Assembly: GCA_019695115.1 (NCBI GenBank)
Contig: JAIBAP010000003.1
Location: 62,001 to 126,000 of the forward strand
Length of the DNA: 64,000 bases
Source of the DNA: Caldilineales bacterium
GTDB taxonomy: Bacteria; Chloroflexota; Anaerolineae; J102
Reading direction: 5' to 3'
A program made the translations under genes and the position numbers. Below the pieces are notes generated by a model. That model was not told where the DNA came from, did not search any database, and was given only the letters and a program-made list of their open reading frames with translations. Of the stretch, positions 60,202 through 64,000 are shown piece after piece (the stretch's first letter is position 1; every line of letters begins with the position of its first letter).

Positions 60202-63200
60202 CTTGCGCCTAGGCCGGTGACCTGCACGCGTACAACCTCTCCGTCGCGCTGCAAGAGATGCCGCGTCGTCGCCGCATCCAGGCAATGACTCGACATCCTG
60301 GTGGAGCGACCGTTGCGGTAGACGACTTCGATCTGTTGCTCGCCGCCACGCTGATAGACGATCGGCGTCTGGCAGAAGGTGAAGACCAGTGAGCCGGGGG
60401 GAAGCGACAGGGTGGTGGCATCTCCCTGCGGGTTGAAACAGGTGAATTCGTGCTCTGTGGGCAGGAACTCGTCTGGGTGCAGCAGGGTGGGCGCAAAGCA
60501 GAGCCGCCCTTGCTGCAATCTGACGCCCAGTTCCCCCCATCGGCTCAGGATGCCTTCCTTGACCTGGCCGGTCATCCCCGGCTGGCTGGCGCCGCCGCCC
60601 ATGGGCGTGTGCGAATAGGGATCGGTGGGGAAGGCGCCGTAGTTGAGCGGCGTCTTGTTGAAGCCGATGCCGGCGCGGATGTCATCATAGGCCGCGGCCA
60701 GGGCCTCGATCACTCCCGCCTCGGCGCCGAGGTCTACGGCTTGCTGGTAGCATTCCTGCGCGGCCAGCAACAGCTTCGAGACCATGTGCCAGTAGACGCT
60801 GCCCAGGCCCTCGTAGGCGAAGAAGGTGCCCGAACGCCCGGTGAAGGTGTGATGGTCGAAGGTGGCTTCGAACAGGTCGAGTATGAACGCCCGTTCCGCC
60901 GCGGCCGGCCCGGCGTAGGCCGGCTCCTGGGCCAGCGCATCCAACACGCGGGCCACATCGCCGGCGTTGCGAAAGGCGCCGTGGAAATGGTAGGCGCCGG
61001 CCGCATCGCGGATGAGCAGCCGCCTGTCGTTCTGGGCGGCGAGCGCTGCCACCAGGACCGAAGCGCGCACTTTTTCCGCTGGTACATGGTTCTTCTGCAG
61101 GAAGCGGGGCAACTGGCGGTGGGGGTAGAGCAGGTAGGAATGCTGGTCGGGGCGATAAAGCTCGCTCTGGCGCAGGCTGCGCAACAGGGTGAGCGCCTCC
61201 TCTGGCGCCAACATGCCGGAGGAGAGGATGGCCACCTGGCCCTCCAACATCACGTACAGGCGGCCGATGCCCGCTTCTTCTGGGCGCAGATGCAGGGTGT
61301 TGTAGCTGTGATACAGCCCATCGGCGCGGCGATTGCAGCGCAGCGTCTGCTCGATGTAGGCCAGGGCCAGGGCCAGAAAGTCGGCGAGCGTGTGGCGGGG
61401 GAGCGTCGCCTGGGCGGGGGGCAGGCCATCCCGGTAGACAGCCGTACGATAGGCGGTGGCCGCCATGCCCAGCGCATCCATCATCCCCCGCCGCTCGTGG
61501 TCGCTGAAGCCGGCGGCCAGGCTCTGCCGGCGCTGATCGAGGATGGCGTGGACATCCTCCAGCAGTTCCGCCACCGCCGCATGGACGGGGAAGGCGTCGA
61601 TCTCGGCCTGCGCCAACAACTCCTGCCAGAAAACGATGAAACGGCGCAGATAGGCCACGGTGACCACCGACAGCCCCTTGCCCACCAGGGCGTTGTTGGC
61701 GTCGTTCCATTCCGGGCGCTGCGTGTTCATCCAGATGCCGCCTTCGGGCGCCAGGTTGGTGAGCTTGGCCAGCAGCAGCGTCAGCAGTTTTTCCGTCATC
61801 GTGGCGTGGATGACGGCGCCATCGGGGCCGCGCAGCAGGCGGGCATCGGTGCCCAGGGTCGCGAGATCGGCGGTAATGGCCTCATCGCTCTCGTGATCGA
61901 ACTCGATCGTGTCCTGCCAGTTGGCCAGCATCTCGGTATAGGGGCGCAGGCGGTAGGGCACGTTGGCGTAGGCGAAGATGGGGCGGTTCCACAGCGCCGC
62001 CAGCGCGCCGGGGCGCACATGCTCGGCGATTTCCAGCAGTTTTTGCAGATAGATGATCTGGTGATCGCTCCAATAGCCGATGTTGGCCCAGGGATTGTCC
62101 GGCTCCGGCGTTTCCCACTCGACGCCGTCGCGGGTGACGCGGTAGGGGTTGTAGCCATCGACGGTGGTGGCGTTGAGGAAGCGGGCCAGCATGCCCTCGC
62201 CAAAACCGGGGAAACTGAGGGCCAGCGGCTCCCAGTTCTGGAAGATATCGCGCCAGTTGCCCTGGAAGTCGAAGCGCCGCCTGCCATCCGGCTGGCGCAG
62301 GTTGATGGAGAAGCTGTTCCAGGGCCGGCTGGGGTCGCCGTGCCGCCGGCTGAAGGTCAGGGGCAGGTACTCGTAGCACAGCCGGATCAGGTCGGGCGCG
62401 CCTGCCTCGGCCGCGCGCTGGTACAGGGTCTGGATGGCCAGTTGCTTCGGCAGGGCGTCGAACCAGTCCCGATGCCGGGCCAGCACCTCGCGATTGCGCG
62501 TCTGGACGAAATCGAGCAGGTCGGCGCGGTCGATGCGATAGTTCTGCACGAAGATGCCGCCGCGCATGATGTTGAAGAGGACGTTGGCGTAGTGATAGCT
62601 GGTGGTCGTCGCCTGCGCGGTCAGTTGCAGGGCATCGGCTGCCGCGGCCAGCCGCACCAGTTCCTCGGCGCCGGCGGCGATGTCCGCTTCGATCGCGGCG
62701 GCGATCTGCGATGGCTCCTGGCCCAGGAGCTGGCGCAGGGCGGCGATGGCGGCGCTGTCCTGGTTCACATCGGCGACCAGTCGCCACTGGCGTTCCTGCA
62801 CCGCCGGCAAGACGAAATCGGCCTGGACGAAGTAGGCGCCGGCCCTCCCGCACACATCCTCCTCCGGCCTGATCGCTCCGCCCTGCCGGAAGGCATCGAC
62901 CTGTTCCGGGCTGAGCAGATGCCGGGCATTCTCCAGCCCCGTCTGCCAGACCACGGTCGCTTGCAGCGATTCGCTCGGCTCGGCCCGGTCGGTGAGGGTG
63001 GCGCTGAGGGCGAAGAGGCCCAGCCCGGTGGCGGGGTCGAGTTCGTTGCGTTTGTAGGCGTTCAGCAGGTTGCTGAGGGTGTTTTGCAACAGCGGGGTGG
63101 CGCCAAAAGGCAGGATGTTTTGCAGGCCGTCCAGCAGCTCGACCTGGCAATCCTCCCGCCCCTGGTTGTGCAGCCAGCAGGCGCGGACGAAGCCGAAGCG

Positions 63201-63671
63201 CTCGCCGGTGTGCCAGGCGCTGCGCAGCCGCAGTTGCAGATCGTGGTTGATCTCCTCGAAGACCAGTTTGTTGCCGTAGATGTTCTTATAGAGATGGCGT
63301 TCGCAGCGGTAGACGCCGGCGTAGCGCGGCGAAAACGGCTCCCACAGGTAGGTGCGCCCCTGCCGGGTCAGGCGCAGGATGGTTTTGGGGCCGGTCAGCT
63401 CGGCATGGGCGGTGATCTTGTCCACCGTTTCGTAGGGAAACAGGGCCGAGTCGGCGTTGACCCGCCCGGCCGAGAGGCCGCCGGAGCTGGAGATGAACAG
63501 CCAGTGGTCGCCGCTGCTCACCAGGCTCATGAAAAAGGGCGGCATCTGGTCATAGTGCGAGATGCGGTAGTAGGTCTCGCCGAACAGCTGCACGAACTCC
63601 CCCGTCACCGTTTTGGACTTGTCGATCAGCGGCGTGTTGCCGATCCAGAGTGGGGTGGTTGCGTGGGTCAT
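60198..63671 (-). CDS. clan GH-Q (GH94/GH149/GH161-like) beta-glucan phosphorylase
   Basis: Predicted 1157-residue cytosolic enzyme. The N-terminal ~330 residues are beta-rich (YYRISHYDQMPPFFMSLVSSGDHWLFISS and SAGRVNADSALFPYETVDKI), followed by a helical (alpha/alpha)6-type barrel: YHYANVLFNIMRGG, FQGNWRDIFQNWEPLALSFPGF, GYWSDHQIIYLQKLLEIAE and PEWNDANNALVGKGLSVV. The WND (655-657) corresponds to the catalytic-aspartate region of GH94 phosphorylases, making Asp657 the candidate acid. The large size fits GH149 or GH161 beta-1,3-glucan phosphorylases better than cellobiose phosphorylase. It would release glucose-1-phosphate from beta-glucan oligosaccharides. ATG 63671 has GAGGA upstream. The neighbouring GH17 and GH16 genes support a beta-1,3-glucan substrate. 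Confidence 0.85.
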   Translation of the reverse strand: MTHATTPLWIGNTPLIDKSKTVTGEFVQLFGETYYRISHYDQMPPFFMSLVSSGDHWLFISSSGGLSAGRVNADSALFPYETVDKITAHAELTGPKTILRLTRQGRTYLWEPFSPRYAGVYRCERHLYKNIYGNKLVFEEINHDLQLRLRSAWHTGERFGFVRACWLHNQGREDCQVELLDGLQNILPFGATPLLQNTLSNLLNAYKRNELDPATGLGLFALSATLTDRAEPSESLQATVVWQTGLENARHLLSPEQVDAFRQGGAIRPEEDVCGRAGAYFVQADFVLPAVQERQWRLVADVNQDSAAIAALRQLLGQEPSQIAAAIEADIAAGAEELVRLAAAADALQLTAQATTTSYHYANVLFNIMRGGIFVQNYRIDRADLLDFVQTRNREVLARHRDWFDALPKQLAIQTLYQRAAEAGAPDLIRLCYEYLPLTFSRRHGDPSRPWNSFSINLRQPDGRRRFDFQGNWRDIFQNWEPLALSFPGFGEGMLARFLNATTVDGYNPYRVTRDGVEWETPEPDNPWANIGYWSDHQIIYLQKLLEIAEHVRPGALAALWNRPIFAYANVPYRLRPYTEMLANWQDTIEFDHESDEAITADLATLGTDARLLRGPDGAVIHATMTEKLLTLLLAKLTNLAPEGGIWMNTQRPEWNDANNALVGKGLSVVTVAYLRRFIVFWQELLAQAEIDAFPVHAAVAELLEDVHAILDQRRQSLAAGFSDHERRGMMDALGMAATAYRTAVYRDGLPPAQATLPRHTLADFLALALAYIEQTLRCNRRADGLYHSYNTLHLRPEEAGIGRLYVMLEGQVAILSSGMLAPEEALTLLRSLRQSELYRPDQHSYLLYPHRQLPRFLQKNHVPAEKVRASVLVAALAAQNDRRLLIRDAAGAYHFHGAFRNAGDVARVLDALAQEPAYAGPAAAERAFILDLFEATFDHHTFTGRSGTFFAYEGLGSVYWHMVSKLLLAAQECYQQAVDLGAEAGVIEALAAAYDDIRAGIGFNKTPLNYGAFPTDPYSHTPMGGGASQPGMTGQVKEGILSRWGELGVRLQQGRLCFAPTLLHPDEFLPTEHEFTCFNPQGDATTLSLPPGSLVFTFCQTPIVYQRGGEQQIEVVYRNGRSTRMSSHCLDAATTRHLLQRDGEVVRVQVTGLGAR

Positions 63672-63725
63672 GGGAGGAATGTCCTCATTGATAGGTGTCT
63701 GGCTAAAGAGATAATCCTCGGTCCT

Positions 63726-63816
63726 GAAACGTGATGCGTGAGGCGTGAGGCGGGAGGCGTGATGCGTGAGGCGTGATGCGTGAGGCGTGAGGCGTGAGGC
63801 GTGATACGTGAGGCGT
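63726..63816. repeat. 7-bp array GAGGCGT/GATGCGT (13 units) upstream of the phosphorylase
   Basis: Thirteen heptamers in register (minus-strand reading TCACGCC). In sense orientation they match the middle part of the 39140-39286 array, and both lie in the presumed 5' leader of their gene. Confidence 0.93.
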
Positions 63817-63835
63817 GAAAATCGCCGCCGTTTTC

Positions 63836-63878
63836 TCACGTTTCACGCTTCACGCTTCACGGTTTATGACCTTCATAA
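63836..63878. repeat. inverted heptamer block followed by TTATGA-CCT-TCATAA palindrome
   Basis: Four units (TCACGTT, TCACGCT twice, TCACGGT; 63836-63863) in the opposite orientation to the previous array, so the two can pair. TTATGA (63864-63869) and TCATAA (63873-63878) follow; the same arms occur within the palindrome at 39078-39105. Confidence 0.8.
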
Positions 63879-63882
63879 CAAA

Positions 63883-64000
63883 TCAACCTATGCCCGTCAC
63901 CCGAACCCAATCGACCGCCAGCCGCACCTGGTCTTGCTGGATCAGGCGCACGGTGGCGGCGGGCAGGCCGAAGGCGGGGCTGTGTAGGCCGTTGGTTTTG
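63883..64000 (-). CDS. C-terminal end of an upstream gene (partial)
   Basis: The last 38 codons of a minus-strand gene enter from the right edge and stop at TGA 63885-63883. The peptide ends in a strand reading QVRLAVDWVRVTGIG, similar to the final beta strand (VDYVRVY type) of GH16-like or other carbohydrate-active jelly rolls. It lies 211 bases upstream of the phosphorylase gene and may be another member of the glucan locus. Its family cannot be fixed from this fragment. Confidence 0.6.
   Translation of the reverse strand, partial: KTNGLHSPAFGLPAATVRLIQQDQVRLAVDWVRVTGIG

Noticed and set aside
60450-63734. A 1094-codon plus-strand open frame opposite the phosphorylase gene
   Set aside because: Same reason: it mirrors a well-supported enzyme gene, and its sequence has no signal peptide, motif or domain.

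Overview
The window is GC-rich DNA from a bacterium, most likely a member of the Chloroflexota (Anaerolineae/Caldilineae-like). This assignment is inferred from gene content and style: GTG starts, leaderless promoters, a MoxR/DUF58/DUF4129 operon, Zincin_1 metallopeptidase, BMP-type ABC transporter, small toxin-antitoxin modules, and many short-period intergenic repeats. I found no rRNA, tRNA, CRISPR array, integrase or transposase.

Layout. 0-4.3 kb: start of an MtnA/eIF2B-like gene, an SH3/L,D-transpeptidase, an ECF S-component with a Crp/Fnr regulator, and a small orphan protein. 4.4-10.3 kb: a membrane protein and a MoxR ATPase - DUF58 - DUF4129 - YprB-like nuclease operon. 10.6-14.1 kb: SIMPL lipoprotein, isocitrate/isopropylmalate-type dehydrogenase, xanthine phosphoribosyltransferase, methyltransferase. 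14.1-21.3 kb (minus): SH3 membrane protein, ligA, and a polysaccharide cluster (Wzm/Wzt-type exporter, deacetylase, GT2). 21.5-24.2 kb: FchA-like cyclodeaminase and a large membrane protein. 24.3-29.2 kb (minus): a BMP-type nucleoside ABC importer. 29.5-35.1 kb (minus): a KimA-like potassium transporter followed by kdpDE, with no kdpFABC. 35.4-39.1 kb: an SNF2 ATPase translationally coupled to a cysteine-rich coiled-coil protein. 39.3-46.7 kb: two B12-type radical SAM proteins, a small protein, a methyltransferase, interleaved brnTA and other toxin-antitoxin-like genes, and an MFS transporter. 47-52.7 kb: a UvrD helicase carrying an internal DEDDh exonuclease, a membrane protein, a metallopeptidase, an SDR and a DUF427 protein. 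52.8-64 kb (minus): a putative beta-1,3-glucan locus with a 1758-residue secreted GH16 protein, two GH17 enzymes, a clan GH-Q phosphorylase and the end of a further gene.

How the genes fit together. In the glucan locus the secreted multi-module GH16 enzyme could cut beta-1,3-glucan outside the cell, while the two GH17 enzymes and the phosphorylase, none with an evident signal peptide, could finish the oligosaccharides inside. The GH16 catalytic domain appears to sit inside a loop of one of its own binding modules. The KimA-KdpDE cluster suggests that a Kdp-type two-component system has been connected to a different potassium transporter.

A striking genome-level feature is the set of intergenic 7-bp tandem arrays with several different unit sequences, found at 5.0-5.2, 10.5, 20.3-20.6, 24.2-24.3, 39.1-39.3, 45.3, 50.7 and 63.7-63.9 kb. 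The cleanest one (39140-39286, 21 units in unbroken register) begins just where transcription from a near-consensus promoter should start and occupies almost the entire 5' leader of a radical SAM gene. Separate near-perfect palindromes occupy many other intergenic gaps. All functional claims rest on reading motifs by eye; no database search was run.
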